From Pleurocapsa sp. CCALA 161 (GTDB taxonomy: Bacteria > Cyanobacteriota > Cyanobacteriia > Cyanobacteriales > Xenococcaceae), in assembly GCF_003003995.1 (NCBI RefSeq), contig NZ_PVWF01000004.1:1-64000 (forward strand): a stretch of 64,000 nt of DNA. The letters are read 5' to 3'. The notes below the pieces were generated by a model that saw only the letters and a program-made list of their open reading frames with translations, was not told where the DNA came from and did no database searches. A program made the translations under genes and the position numbers. Positions 56,622 to 64,000 of this stretch are shown here, one piece after another (position 1 is the stretch's first letter; each line of letters begins with the position of its first letter).

Positions 56622-58311
56622 AACCCGAAACTTATTCTCAATTCAAATGCCTGGTTTGAGAAAACTGTTGTCTTATCGCCGTAAATGGTTACGAGGCGAT
56701 GTGTTGGCGGGTTTGACAGTGGCTGCATATTTAATTCCGCAATGTATGGCTTATGGCGAGTTAGCAGGAGTTGAGCCAGTAGCGGGTTTGTGGGCAATTT
56801 TACCACCGATGATTATCTATGCCATCTTTGGTTCTTCGACTCAGCTATCGGTTGGGCCAGAATCCAGTACGGCAGTAATGACGGCTGTAGCGATCGCGCC
56901 TTTAGCAGCAAAGGGAAGTGATACTTATGTTAGTCTGGCTGCGTTGCTGGCAATCATTGTCGGGTTGCTGTGTACGGTAGGTTATCTCGCTAGATTAGGT
57001 TTTTTAGCCGACCTACTTTCCAAGCCTGTGCTGATTGGCTACATGGCAGGAATTGCTCTAATTATGATCGGTGGACAAATAGGTAAGATTGCCAAAATTG
57101 AGATTGAAGCAGATACTTTTTTTGGTCAGATTAGCGAATTTGTGAGTAAGTTACAGCTAGTTCATACGCCAACTTTAATCTTGGGCATTGCTGTCTTGGT
57201 TTTCCTGTTTACTTTACAGCGTCGTTTTCCAACTGCACCCATACCTTTGATAGCTGTTTTATGCTCTACCGCAGCCGTGGCAATCTTTAATCTCGATCAT
57301 CGCGGAGTGGCGGTGGTAGGAGTAATTCCCGCTGGCTTACCCCAGTTTGCCCTTCCCCAAATATCGGTGCGTGATTTTAGTTCTTTAATTGCTGCTGCGG
57401 TTGGCATTGCTATTGTCGGCTATTCTGATAATGTTTTGACAGCTAGGGCATTCGCCAGTCGCAACAACTATAAAATTGATGCCAATCAAGAACTATTGGC
57501 TTTGGGTTTAGCCAATTTTGGTAATGGACTGATACAGGGATTTCCGATTAGTGGTAGTGGTAGTCGTACCGTGATTGGGGATTCAGTAGGAAGCAAAAGC
57601 CAGTTGTTTTCCTTAGTAGCAATGGTAGCAGTAATTATTGTGTTGCTGTTTTTACGTCCTGTGTTGGGCTTATTTCCGAAAGCTGCTTTAGGGGCAATTG
57701 TGATTTATGCTGCCACCAAATTAATTGAAATTGCCGAATTTGTTAGGCTATATCGATTTCGGCGTAGTGAATTTTTCCTGGCTGTTGTCACTACCCTTGC
57801 CGTATTAGCAACCGATATCTTAGTCGGCGTAGGTATAGCGGTTGGTCTGTCGGTAATTGAGCTATTTTCTAGGGTTGCCCGTTCCCATGATGCGGTACTC
57901 GGAACTGTTCCTAATTTAGCAGGACTTCATGATATTAATGACTGGGAAGGAGCGAAAACCATTCCAGGACTGGTAATATATCGCTATGATGCGCCTTTAT
58001 GTTTTGCTAATGCGGAGAATTTTAAACAGCGATCGCTTTTAGCCATTGAAACCGAAACAACACCCGTGGAATGGTTAGTTCTCAATATGGAAGCCAATGT
58101 AGAAATCGATATCACCGCAATTGATATGCTGTCAGAATTGCGTGCTGAATTAGCTACTAAAAACATCACCTTTGCTATGGCGCGAGTCAAACAAGATCTA
58201 TATTTAAGTCTCGAACGCGCAGGATTTTTGAACAACACTCAAGTCGAATATATTTATCCTACTCTACCTACAGCGATCAAAGGCTACGCGGAGCGTAATC
58301 GCCGCTTTTGA
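56608..58311 (+). CDS. SulP/SLC26 family anion transporter
   Basis: This 567-residue protein has about 12-14 membrane helices, beginning GDVLAGLTVAAYLIPQCMAYGELAG, the SulP signature. A cytoplasmic STAS domain follows (about 440-560). It has SVGPESSTAVMT where BicA-type bicarbonate carriers, as I recall them, have EPTGPMT. Sulfate or another anion is therefore more likely than bicarbonate, but the substrate is inferred. The last codons (GYAERNR) are encoded by a dispersed repeat. A persulfide dioxygenase gene follows 126 bp later, which fits a sulfur theme. Confidence 0.88.
   Translation: MTKAKTRNLFSIQMPGLRKLLSYRRKWLRGDVLAGLTVAAYLIPQCMAYGELAGVEPVAGLWAILPPMIIYAIFGSSTQLSVGPESSTAVMTAVAIAPLAAKGSDTYVSLAALLAIIVGLLCTVGYLARLGFLADLLSKPVLIGYMAGIALIMIGGQIGKIAKIEIEADTFFGQISEFVSKLQLVHTPTLILGIAVLVFLFTLQRRFPTAPIPLIAVLCSTAAVAIFNLDHRGVAVVGVIPAGLPQFALPQISVRDFSSLIAAAVGIAIVGYSDNVLTARAFASRNNYKIDANQELLALGLANFGNGLIQGFPISGSGSRTVIGDSVGSKSQLFSLVAMVAVIIVLLFLRPVLGLFPKAALGAIVIYAATKLIEIAEFVRLYRFRRSEFFLAVVTTLAVLATDILVGVGIAVGLSVIELFSRVARSHDAVLGTVPNLAGLHDINDWEGAKTIPGLVIYRYDAPLCFANAENFKQRSLLAIETETTPVEWLVLNMEANVEIDITAIDMLSELRAELATKNITFAMARVKQDLYLSLERAGFLNNTQVEYIYPTLPTAIKGYAERNRRF
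58282..58303. repeat. GGCTACGCGGAGCG repeat at the sulP 3' end
   Basis: The reverse complement reads GGCGATTACGCTCCGCGTAG, matching the core of the repeat at 55668-55685 apart from substitutions and a short indel. It supplies the final residues of SulP, so the C-terminus may be longer than the ancestral one. Confidence 0.5.
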
Positions 58312-58437
58312 ACAAAGGAAAGTGTAGTTAAACTGTATCTACTTGGAAAACTGGAAATTACGGTAAATGTTCAGATTCTGCTTGCAACTGCTGGACAAGG
58401 CGATCTCATACTAAATTACATAATATGTAATAGATTA

Positions 58438-59148
58438 ATGGAGACGACAATGTTATTTCGTCAGCTATATGACAGCGAATCTAGCACCTATACTTACTTA
58501 TTAGCAGATTTAGCTATTAAACAAGCTATATTAATCGATCCTGTTTTAGACCAGCTAGAACGAGATTCGAGGCTGCTTCAAGAATTAGGCTTAAATCTGC
58601 GCTACTGTCTAGAAACTCATATCCATGCTGACCATATCACGGCGACAGGTAAGCTACGAGAACTAACTGGCTGTTTAGGTATTCTCCCCATCAAGGCTCA
58701 AGCTGATTGCGCCAACCACTATATTCAGGATCGGGAAGACTTGAAATTAGGTTCGATTACGATTAAAGCGATCTCTACTCCAGGTCATACCGATAGCCAT
58801 ATGGCTTATTTAGTTAATGGAGAAAGAGTCTTAACAGGAGATGCCTTATTTATTCGTGGATGTGGTCGCACCGACTTTCAAAATGGTGACGCAGGTACGC
58901 TATATAATTCAGTCACAAGCAAGTTATTTACTCTACCCGACAGCACCTTAGTTTATCCTGCCCATGATTATCGCGGACAGACAGTTTCAACTATTGGTGA
59001 AGAAAAAAGCTGGAATCCTCGCTTTGTGGGTAGAGATCGAGCTAATTTTATCCAGTTTATGAATAATCTCAATCTTCCCAATCCTCAAAAGATGATGGAA
59101 GCAGTACCAGCTAACAAACAATGTGGTCAAAAGGTAGAATATGGGTAA
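58438..59148 (+). CDS. ETHE1-like persulfide dioxygenase (MBL fold)
   Basis: This 236-residue metallo-beta-lactamase-fold protein has the motif THIHADH near residue 61, the later ligands in STPGHTDSH and YPAHDYRG, and the family segment LFIRGCGRTDFQNGDAGTLY. These match ETHE1-type enzymes, which oxidise glutathione persulfide to sulfite with one iron. The first Met could be at 58438 or four codons later. It sits downstream of SulP, consistent with sulfide/sulfite handling. Confidence 0.9.
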   Translation: METTMLFRQLYDSESSTYTYLLADLAIKQAILIDPVLDQLERDSRLLQELGLNLRYCLETHIHADHITATGKLRELTGCLGILPIKAQADCANHYIQDREDLKLGSITIKAISTPGHTDSHMAYLVNGERVLTGDALFIRGCGRTDFQNGDAGTLYNSVTSKLFTLPDSTLVYPAHDYRGQTVSTIGEEKSWNPRFVGRDRANFIQFMNNLNLPNPQKMMEAVPANKQCGQKVEYG

Positions 59149-59512
59149 AAAATTTTGCTTTCAGACAAATTTTTCGTCTCAAGAATCTGGTGCTAAACCT
59201 CCATCGATTAATGTTCTTAATCCGAACTCAGGTTAACCAACTTATAGAACCCATTTGAGATCTAGAGAAGGAGCAAGTAAAATCATCACTAGCAGGCAAT
59301 AGCGATAAAGAGAAGGTAATTTGGCAATTTTCATCTTAATTTGCTCTTTTTTGTGACTTAAGCTTTAGTTTGCAGGAAAATTGCGATCGCATTTGTAATT
59401 AAAGTTACTGATCTTGTTTGACTACTAATTATTTGTGAGGTTACTTGTGAGGGTTTCTAGACGAAGTTGAGCAATGTGACTAATTATTTTTATTTCTCTT
59501 TTAATTGCTTAA
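59149..59512. other. Intergenic region, mostly featureless
   Basis: This is a 364-bp gap between convergent genes. One HIP1 site lies at 59384-59391. A 30-codon minus-strand frame (59334-59242) encodes a peptide beginning MKIAKLPSLYRYCLLVMILL, with one hydrophobic stretch, but it lacks a clear ribosome site. I see no strong terminator. Confidence 0.5.
59242..59334 (-). CDS. Doubtful 30-residue hydrophobic micro-ORF
   Basis: ATG at 59334, stop at 59244-59242. The peptide has a basic N-terminus (MKIAKLPSLYRY) and then a single hydrophobic run ending WVL, like the very small thylakoid proteins. No Shine-Dalgarno and no known family were seen. Confidence 0.2.
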   Translation of the reverse strand: MKIAKLPSLYRYCLLVMILLAPSLDLKWVL

Positions 59513-59872
59513 TTAGCTTCCTCGATAAGTACTGTAAGACCAAGGCGAAACTAACAAGGGAACGTGATAATGAACCTGAAGATCGCTGATGCCAAAGCGG
59601 AGGGGAATTTCATCTAAAAAAGCAGGATCGGGATAATTTCCGTAGCGAGCAAAATAATTACCTACCAAAAAAATTAGTTCATATATCCCTATTTCCAATT
59701 CCTCTCCTGTCAAGAGTGGTTCATTGGTGCGTCCATCATGATTGGTTTTTGTGGTTTTTAAGAGAGTTTTAGAATCTATTTTAAGATCTAGTTGCCAAAG
59801 TGCGATCGCAATTCCTGTTCCAGGACAACCGTTAGCCGTATCTAATACATGAGTAGTTAGTTTACCTGACAT
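59513..59872 (-). CDS. uraH: 5-Hydroxyisourate hydrolase
   Basis: This 119-residue transthyretin-like protein hydrolyses 5-hydroxyisourate, the product of urate oxidation. THVLDTANGCPGTG is the N-terminal signature, RTNEPLL holds the conserved Arg, and the C-terminus ends YRGS, the diagnostic motif separating HIU hydrolase from animal transthyretin. The other urate genes (uricase, OHCU decarboxylase) are not in the window. The start is ATG. Confidence 0.93.
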   Translation of the reverse strand: MSGKLTTHVLDTANGCPGTGIAIALWQLDLKIDSKTLLKTTKTNHDGRTNEPLLTGEELEIGIYELIFLVGNYFARYGNYPDPAFLDEIPLRFGISDLQVHYHVPLLVSPWSYSTYRGS

Positions 59873-59968
59873 AAATATTGATTGTTTGATTGTTTGATTA
59901 AATAATTATTCTCATCCTAATTTAATGTAGCGAACCTCATTTAAGTTTGTGCCAAAATGGCGCTGTCG

Positions 59969-62053
59969 TTATGACTGCTTGTCGTCGTCATTGTTGATGA
60001 TAATTTGCTTAAGAGGAATCGAAATCGAGACAGTAGTACCTTTGCCGATGCCAGGACTTTCTAAAGAGATAGTACCCTGCATTAAATCCATCAGATTACG
60101 CGAAATAGCCAACCCTAAACCTGTTCCCCCAAACTTTCTGGTAGTTGAACCATCGATCATGACAAAGGGATTAAAGAGTTTATGCTGTTGGCTGGGGTCG
60201 ATCCCAATACCTGTATCTTCGATTTTAATGACAACGTATTGGTTCAGTTGTGGCCATGTTTTGGGATGACTATCGATTAGAGAACTAGGGGGATGATCTT
60301 CTTCAGTAGTTATTGCTGGTTGGGAAAAAGAAATATTATTGATTGAAGCTTGAATATCTTTTTGGTATGTGCCTTTTGAAGCTAAGGAATATTGATAATT
60401 ATCAAATTCTCGATCGTTTGTTAAGAGTTGTGTGGCGATCGCGATCGTGATCCTACCGCGATCGGTAAACTTAACGGCGTTACTAACAATGTTGATTAAT
60501 ACCTGCTTTAGTTTGGCTTGATCTGCCATAACGTAAATCTTTTTTTCCCAAACAGGCATCTCTAAATGCAAATTTTTCTGTTGGATAGAAACTAAATGAA
60601 GATTGACCGCTTCACTAAGTATTTTGTCTAAATTGACGGGTTCAATCTTTACTGACAGTTTTCCCGCCTCAATCTTGGAAATATCTAGTACATCATTGAT
60701 GATGCCCAAAAGGTGAATGGCTGCATCATCTGCCTGCTGTAAAAATTCTCGTTCCTCCTCTTTGCTGTCACAATAACCGTCTTGAACCACGCGAATACAG
60801 TTGATGATGCCGTTAAGAGGAGTCCTCAGTTCATGAGAAGTAGTGGCTAAAAATTCGCTTTTCAACTGGTTGGCAGTCTGAGCCTGTTTCCAAGCCATCA
60901 CGATTTCATCTCCCCAAGCTCGGAGTCGACTCACCATATCGTTGAGAGAGAGAGAAAGCTGATTAAATTCGCGAATTTGAAAATTTTCTGGCAGGCGATC
61001 GATCTTAGAATGTAAATGTTCATCTTTGAGTGAATAATCTCTAATTTGCTCCAAAGGACGAGCCAGTTCACGGGAGAGATAGAGAGTAGCTAACGAACAA
61101 GCAGCGATCAAACCTAGAGTCATACCCACAAGAGCTTGTTGAATGTCCTTGAGAGGTTCTAAGGCAGCATCTAAAGGAGTGACCGCTAAAATGATCCATT
61201 TTTCTCCTTTATTGCTGGTTACGGGAGAAGGAATAGAACTATATCCAGCGACTAATTCAACTCCATCCGTCTCTAGATAAAACAGGTGCAAAAAATCAGG
61301 CTTATTGGCGATCGCATTTTGCATTATTTTGGTTAATCTTTGAGCATCGGGCATTTGTTTAATATTGCGTCCCACTCGCTGCTCAAAAGGATGGGCGAGA
61401 ATTGTGCCATCTTGATCGATGACTACAGGATATCCTTCTAGAGAACCTGGCTCAATAATGTCTTGAGCGAGAACTGCCGATTTGATGCTTAAGGCATAAC
61501 GAAGATTGCCTCGGCGATCATAGATAGGAGCAGTCAACCATAATTTGAGTTGACGACCTGAGGGATTTTCACTTACTTCCTCAGAATTTCTGACTAAAGG
61601 TGTAGTTGATGCAACTAATTGGACATCCACTTGAGATGCAGTGGTAAAAACTCGCTGTTTTTTCATCCAGGTACTATTTTCTAGCTCAACTGGCTCTTTA
61701 CAGGTAGAAGCAGTAATAGAACTGGTTTTAAGATTGGTAATCTGAGCGCAGAGTATACCTGCTGGCAAGACTTCTTCTAGTTGAGAGATTAGTAATTCAC
61801 CATTTAAAATGTCTGAGCGGGCGATTGCTGCATCACCAGCACTGGCTAGATTATTTTGCAAAGCTTCAATCGACTGTTGGATAATCTCTCCCTTTCTCAC
61901 GGCACTTTCGGTTAAATTTTGTCTAGCAGTCTCCAAAAAAGCCGAACGAGCTTTTCTGTAGGTGACATATACCCCAACTAACAAGACTGGAACGCTGACT
62001 AAAAGAATGCGCGAGAGTAAGATTCGTCGAAAAGAAGATTGACCATGTGCCAT
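59969..62053 (-). CDS. Cache-HAMP sensor histidine kinase
   Basis: This membrane kinase has 694 residues from the ATG at 62053. TM1 is about residues 10-32 and a periplasmic double-Cache-like sensor spans about 35-300. TM2 is about 305-330, then HAMP and HisKA with the phospho-His in TTSHELRTPLNGIINC near residue 408. HATPase has N box NIVSNAVKFTDRG and G boxes DTGIGID and GTGLGLAISRNLM. A glycine/serine-poor insert lies between the N and G1 boxes (about 575-625). No response regulator is adjacent, so it is an orphan. A GTG at 62080 is an alternative start. Confidence 0.91.
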   Translation of the reverse strand: MAHGQSSFRRILLSRILLVSVPVLLVGVYVTYRKARSAFLETARQNLTESAVRKGEIIQQSIEALQNNLASAGDAAIARSDILNGELLISQLEEVLPAGILCAQITNLKTSSITASTCKEPVELENSTWMKKQRVFTTASQVDVQLVASTTPLVRNSEEVSENPSGRQLKLWLTAPIYDRRGNLRYALSIKSAVLAQDIIEPGSLEGYPVVIDQDGTILAHPFEQRVGRNIKQMPDAQRLTKIMQNAIANKPDFLHLFYLETDGVELVAGYSSIPSPVTSNKGEKWIILAVTPLDAALEPLKDIQQALVGMTLGLIAACSLATLYLSRELARPLEQIRDYSLKDEHLHSKIDRLPENFQIREFNQLSLSLNDMVSRLRAWGDEIVMAWKQAQTANQLKSEFLATTSHELRTPLNGIINCIRVVQDGYCDSKEEEREFLQQADDAAIHLLGIINDVLDISKIEAGKLSVKIEPVNLDKILSEAVNLHLVSIQQKNLHLEMPVWEKKIYVMADQAKLKQVLINIVSNAVKFTDRGRITIAIATQLLTNDREFDNYQYSLASKGTYQKDIQASINNISFSQPAITTEEDHPPSSLIDSHPKTWPQLNQYVVIKIEDTGIGIDPSQQHKLFNPFVMIDGSTTRKFGGTGLGLAISRNLMDLMQGTISLESPGIGKGTTVSISIPLKQIIINNDDDKQS

Positions 62054-62177
62054 AAGGAAAAAGGAAAGACGTAGCCCCACGCTTAAACTAGATCTCTACT
62101 GTTGTATTTTAATCATATCCACTCAAATACCATTTGCCAGATCCATTGAGAGAAAATTAAGCAAATATACAGTATTA

Positions 62178-62864
62178 ATGAACAATCGATTACACACCAC
62201 TGTTATTCTAGCAATGACTGTTGATGGTAAAATTGCCGACTATCAAAATTCTGCTGCTCGGTTTGGTTCTGCCAACGATCGCACTCACCTCGAACAACAG
62301 ATATCTTTAGCAGATGGAGTCTTGTTTGGTGCGGGGACATTGAGAGCTTATGGTACAACTATGTCGGTTTCCCATCGGCAACTATTGCAAGCAAGAAAAG
62401 CGCGATCGCAATCACCCCAGCCGATCCAAATTGTCGTCTCCGCCTCAGCAGATTTAGATCCTCAGTGGCGCTTTTTTCAACAACCGATCCCACGATGGTT
62501 AATTACTATCCCTGGTAATAAGGACAAATGGCATAGCCGAAAAGAGTTTGAGCGAATCTTAATTGCTCCAGAAAATAATTCTCTCATCAATTGGACGACA
62601 ATCTTTCAACAGCTAGCAGAATTAGGTTTAAATAAATTAGCTATCTTGGGTGGAGGGGAACTAATAGCATCTTTATTAGCCGAAAATTTAATTGATGAAT
62701 TGTGGTTGACTCTGTGTCCTGTAATTTTTGGCGGCAATGCTCCTACTCCTGTAGGGGGAACAGGATTTATTCAGTCTCAAGGCAAAAAACTCCAGCTATT
62801 AGAAGTAAAGCAAATAGAGCAAGAATTATTTTTACACTACCTAGCAGTGAACAATGAACAATGA
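62178..62864 (+). CDS. RibD C-terminal (dihydrofolate reductase-fold) reductase
   Basis: This 228-residue protein corresponds to the reductase half of RibD, without the deaminase domain. The start TTVILAMTVDGKIAD and the GVLFGAGTLRAYG and LGGGELIASLLAENLIDELWLT segments bind NADPH and substrate. Stand-alone RibD-C proteins may reduce the pyrimidine intermediate of riboflavin synthesis or other substrates, and the role here is not fixed. It is divergent from the sensor kinase. Confidence 0.87.
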   Translation: MNNRLHTTVILAMTVDGKIADYQNSAARFGSANDRTHLEQQISLADGVLFGAGTLRAYGTTMSVSHRQLLQARKARSQSPQPIQIVVSASADLDPQWRFFQQPIPRWLITIPGNKDKWHSRKEFERILIAPENNSLINWTTIFQQLAELGLNKLAILGGGELIASLLAENLIDELWLTLCPVIFGGNAPTPVGGTGFIQSQGKKLQLLEVKQIEQELFLHYLAVNNEQ

Positions 62865-63034
62865 AGGATTCTCTGCGGTCAGCTTACAGCTTTTGTTAAA
62901 AGCCACACCTCCATCTAGTTTAAGCAACTGGACTGGACTCAAAAAAATCTAAATTGCGATCGGTTATTAGTTAATTGATGATCGGCAATCTAAGATAATA
63001 ATGTTTACCTCATATTCACTGATGCAAATTGAAC

Positions 63035-63511
63035 ATGAATACTCCTGAAACCGATGTTAAAGACCGTAGTTTCGGCGCGTTAATCTATTTATTTCCTTTA
63101 ATCTATTCCCTGCCCTTCGGACTGATCTTACTAGCTCAATTTCCCTGGTTGGCTCAATTTTTCTCTCCTGTCATTGCTTTATATAGCCTTACTAACAGCC
63201 TACCTTTTGCTAGTTTAATCATCTTCTTTGGTTTGTGGCTGGGAGTAGTGAGAAATGACAAAGTGAGCTATTTTTTGCGTTTTAATGGCATGCAGGCAAT
63301 CCTGCTCAATATTATCCAGATTCTTTTTAGTCTGATTATGGCAGTTCTTCTTCCCGCTTTTGGCGCACAAAGCTTAATTAGTGAGACTCTCAACAATACA
63401 ATTTTTATGGGTAGTGTTGCTGCCTGTTTTTTCTGTATGGTTTTTTCTGTGCAGGGTAAATATGCTGAATTACCAGGTATTTCAGAAGCTGCCTCTTCCC
63501 AAATTCGTTAA
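63035..63511 (+). CDS. Tic20-like membrane protein
   Basis: From the ATG at 63035 it has 158 residues and four transmembrane helices (about 15-35, 45-70, 90-115 and 122-142). The family signature is visible in GALIYLFPLIYSLPFG and VRNDKVSYFLRFNGMQAILL, which match cyanobacterial relatives of the plastid import protein Tic20. The function in cyanobacteria is unclear. Upstream TTG (63029) is in frame but less likely. The stop codon lies in a 38-bp perfect palindrome. Confidence 0.86.
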   Translation: MNTPETDVKDRSFGALIYLFPLIYSLPFGLILLAQFPWLAQFFSPVIALYSLTNSLPFASLIIFFGLWLGVVRNDKVSYFLRFNGMQAILLNIIQILFSLIMAVLLPAFGAQSLISETLNNTIFMGSVAACFFCMVFSVQGKYAELPGISEAASSQIR

Positions 63512-63539
63512 TTAATTATTAATAATTAATTAACGAATT
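63502..63539. repeat. 38-bp perfect AT-rich palindrome at a gene end
   Basis: Bases 63502-63520 are exactly the reverse complement of 63521-63539, with no loop. The palindrome contains the stop codon of the Tic20-like gene. It could extrude as a cruciform or act as a terminator stem. Confidence 0.9.
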
Positions 63540-63545
63540 TTGCTC

Positions 63546-63581
63546 AAAAGCGATCGCCTATCCTCAACTGCGATCGCTTTT
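63546..63581. terminator. HIP1-pair hairpin between convergent genes
   Basis: AAAAGCGATCGC (63546-63557) and GCGATCGCTTTT (63570-63581) are exact inverted copies around a 12-base loop. The flanking A and T runs give a U tail in both directions, the form of a bidirectional Rho-independent terminator. Confidence 0.8.
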
Positions 63582-63600
63582 CAACCACTATTTTGATTAG

Positions 63601-63879
63601 CTAAACAGTGCGCGCCTGTTTAATCATTGCCACTAAAGTGTGATGTGCATCTTCAGCATCTTTGAGGGGGTGATCGAATTCTACCCTGACAGGAATAGCT
63701 TCGCCAGCAATTTGAGCTAAGATATTCATTCCTAAGGAATCGATTGATTTCATGACCGCGCTGTCGGTTTGGGGAGCATTACCATAGACTTGGGCGTAAA
63801 GAGCGATCGCTCCAGCATGGTCTTGGTTCATATGTTGACAAATGCGATCGCTAATGGCGGGTGTAATAGCTTCAGACAT
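63601..63879 (-). CDS. DUF2470 domain protein
   Basis: This 92-residue protein is a single DUF2470 domain. ICQHMNQDHAGAIALYAQVYG is the signature helix and EFDHPLKDAEDAHHTLVAMI closes the domain. Related domains occur at the C-terminus of heme-utilisation and flavin-binding pyridoxamine-oxidase-like proteins, so a heme or tetrapyrrole link is possible. The function is unknown. The start is ATG. The remaining 120 bases to the window end show no gene. Confidence 0.88.
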   Translation of the reverse strand: MSEAITPAISDRICQHMNQDHAGAIALYAQVYGNAPQTDSAVMKSIDSLGMNILAQIAGEAIPVRVEFDHPLKDAEDAHHTLVAMIKQARTV

Positions 63880-64000
63880 AATTACTTGAGATCAATAAGA
63901 TAGATTTAAAATCAGCTTGTCTTATCACCATAAACCTAATTGCTAAAGCAATTCAATATTTCTTACCTTACGAATTGTTTGGGGCAACACCCCGACTAGT

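Overview
The window is chromosomal DNA from a cyanobacterium. The HIP1 octamer GCGATCGC recurs throughout, inside genes and between them. Several genes are cyanobacterial hallmarks: nblA (phycobilisome degradation), chlD (magnesium chelatase), a DesC-type desaturase, a Tic20-like protein, and a PATAN-CheY-CheW-MCP-CheA pilus/phototaxis operon. GC content is moderate to low, and intergenic heptamer and octamer repeats are frequent, as in larger-genome filamentous or colonial cyanobacteria. The genus cannot be fixed from this sequence. I recognised no rRNA, tRNA, CRISPR array or transposase gene.

Layout. 1-355 is a 20-copy heptamer array plus a dispersed element. 356-11000 holds housekeeping genes: a TauE/UreH-like membrane protein, a UvrD-type helicase, sixA, a DHH phosphoesterase, an HNH protein, alr, cysK and cbiA/cobB. 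Between cysK and cbiA lies a compact minus-strand unit containing a tiny ORF and a strong terminator. 11118-19184 is the five-gene Tax3/Pil/Hmp-type chemosensory operon controlling type IV pili. 19201-26300 carries alaS, hisC, radC, pyrR and pyrC, followed by a group of very small hydrophobic or secreted ORFs. 26430-36676 holds a GT-C-like membrane protein, chlD, a hicAB toxin-antitoxin pair set between two copies of the chlD 3' end, nblA, a TPR-CHAT protease-like protein, a PLP lyase and desC.

36682-43014 is a signalling block. It contains a STAS protein, a SiaB/DUF6272-like kinase and a receiver-PP2C phosphatase (a complete partner-switching set), then a GGDEF-EAL-GGDEF protein and an O-methyltransferase. 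43089-50433 carries exbD/exbB, a serpin, hisH, an unknown gene with a truncated neighbour, a nucleotidyltransferase and glgB. 50616-63879 carries a small exported protein, an M48 peptidase, DUF427, pyrD, pheS, a frameshifted CHAD gene, a VOC protein, SulP, an ETHE1-like persulfide dioxygenase, HIU hydrolase, a Cache-HAMP histidine kinase, a RibD-C reductase, a Tic20-like protein and DUF2470.

Most genes are single housekeeping units in alternating orientation. The clear operons are the pil chemosensory cluster, the partner-switching trio, exbBD and hicAB. The observations most worth following are: the minus-strand unit at 9299-9529, where both Shine-Dalgarno and start codon of a 23-codon ORF can be hidden in a hairpin; the chlD 3'-end duplication flanking hicAB; palindromic repeats translated inside alaS, a CHAD gene and sulP; hairpins built from paired HIP1 sites between convergent genes; and the CHAT-nblA neighbourhood.
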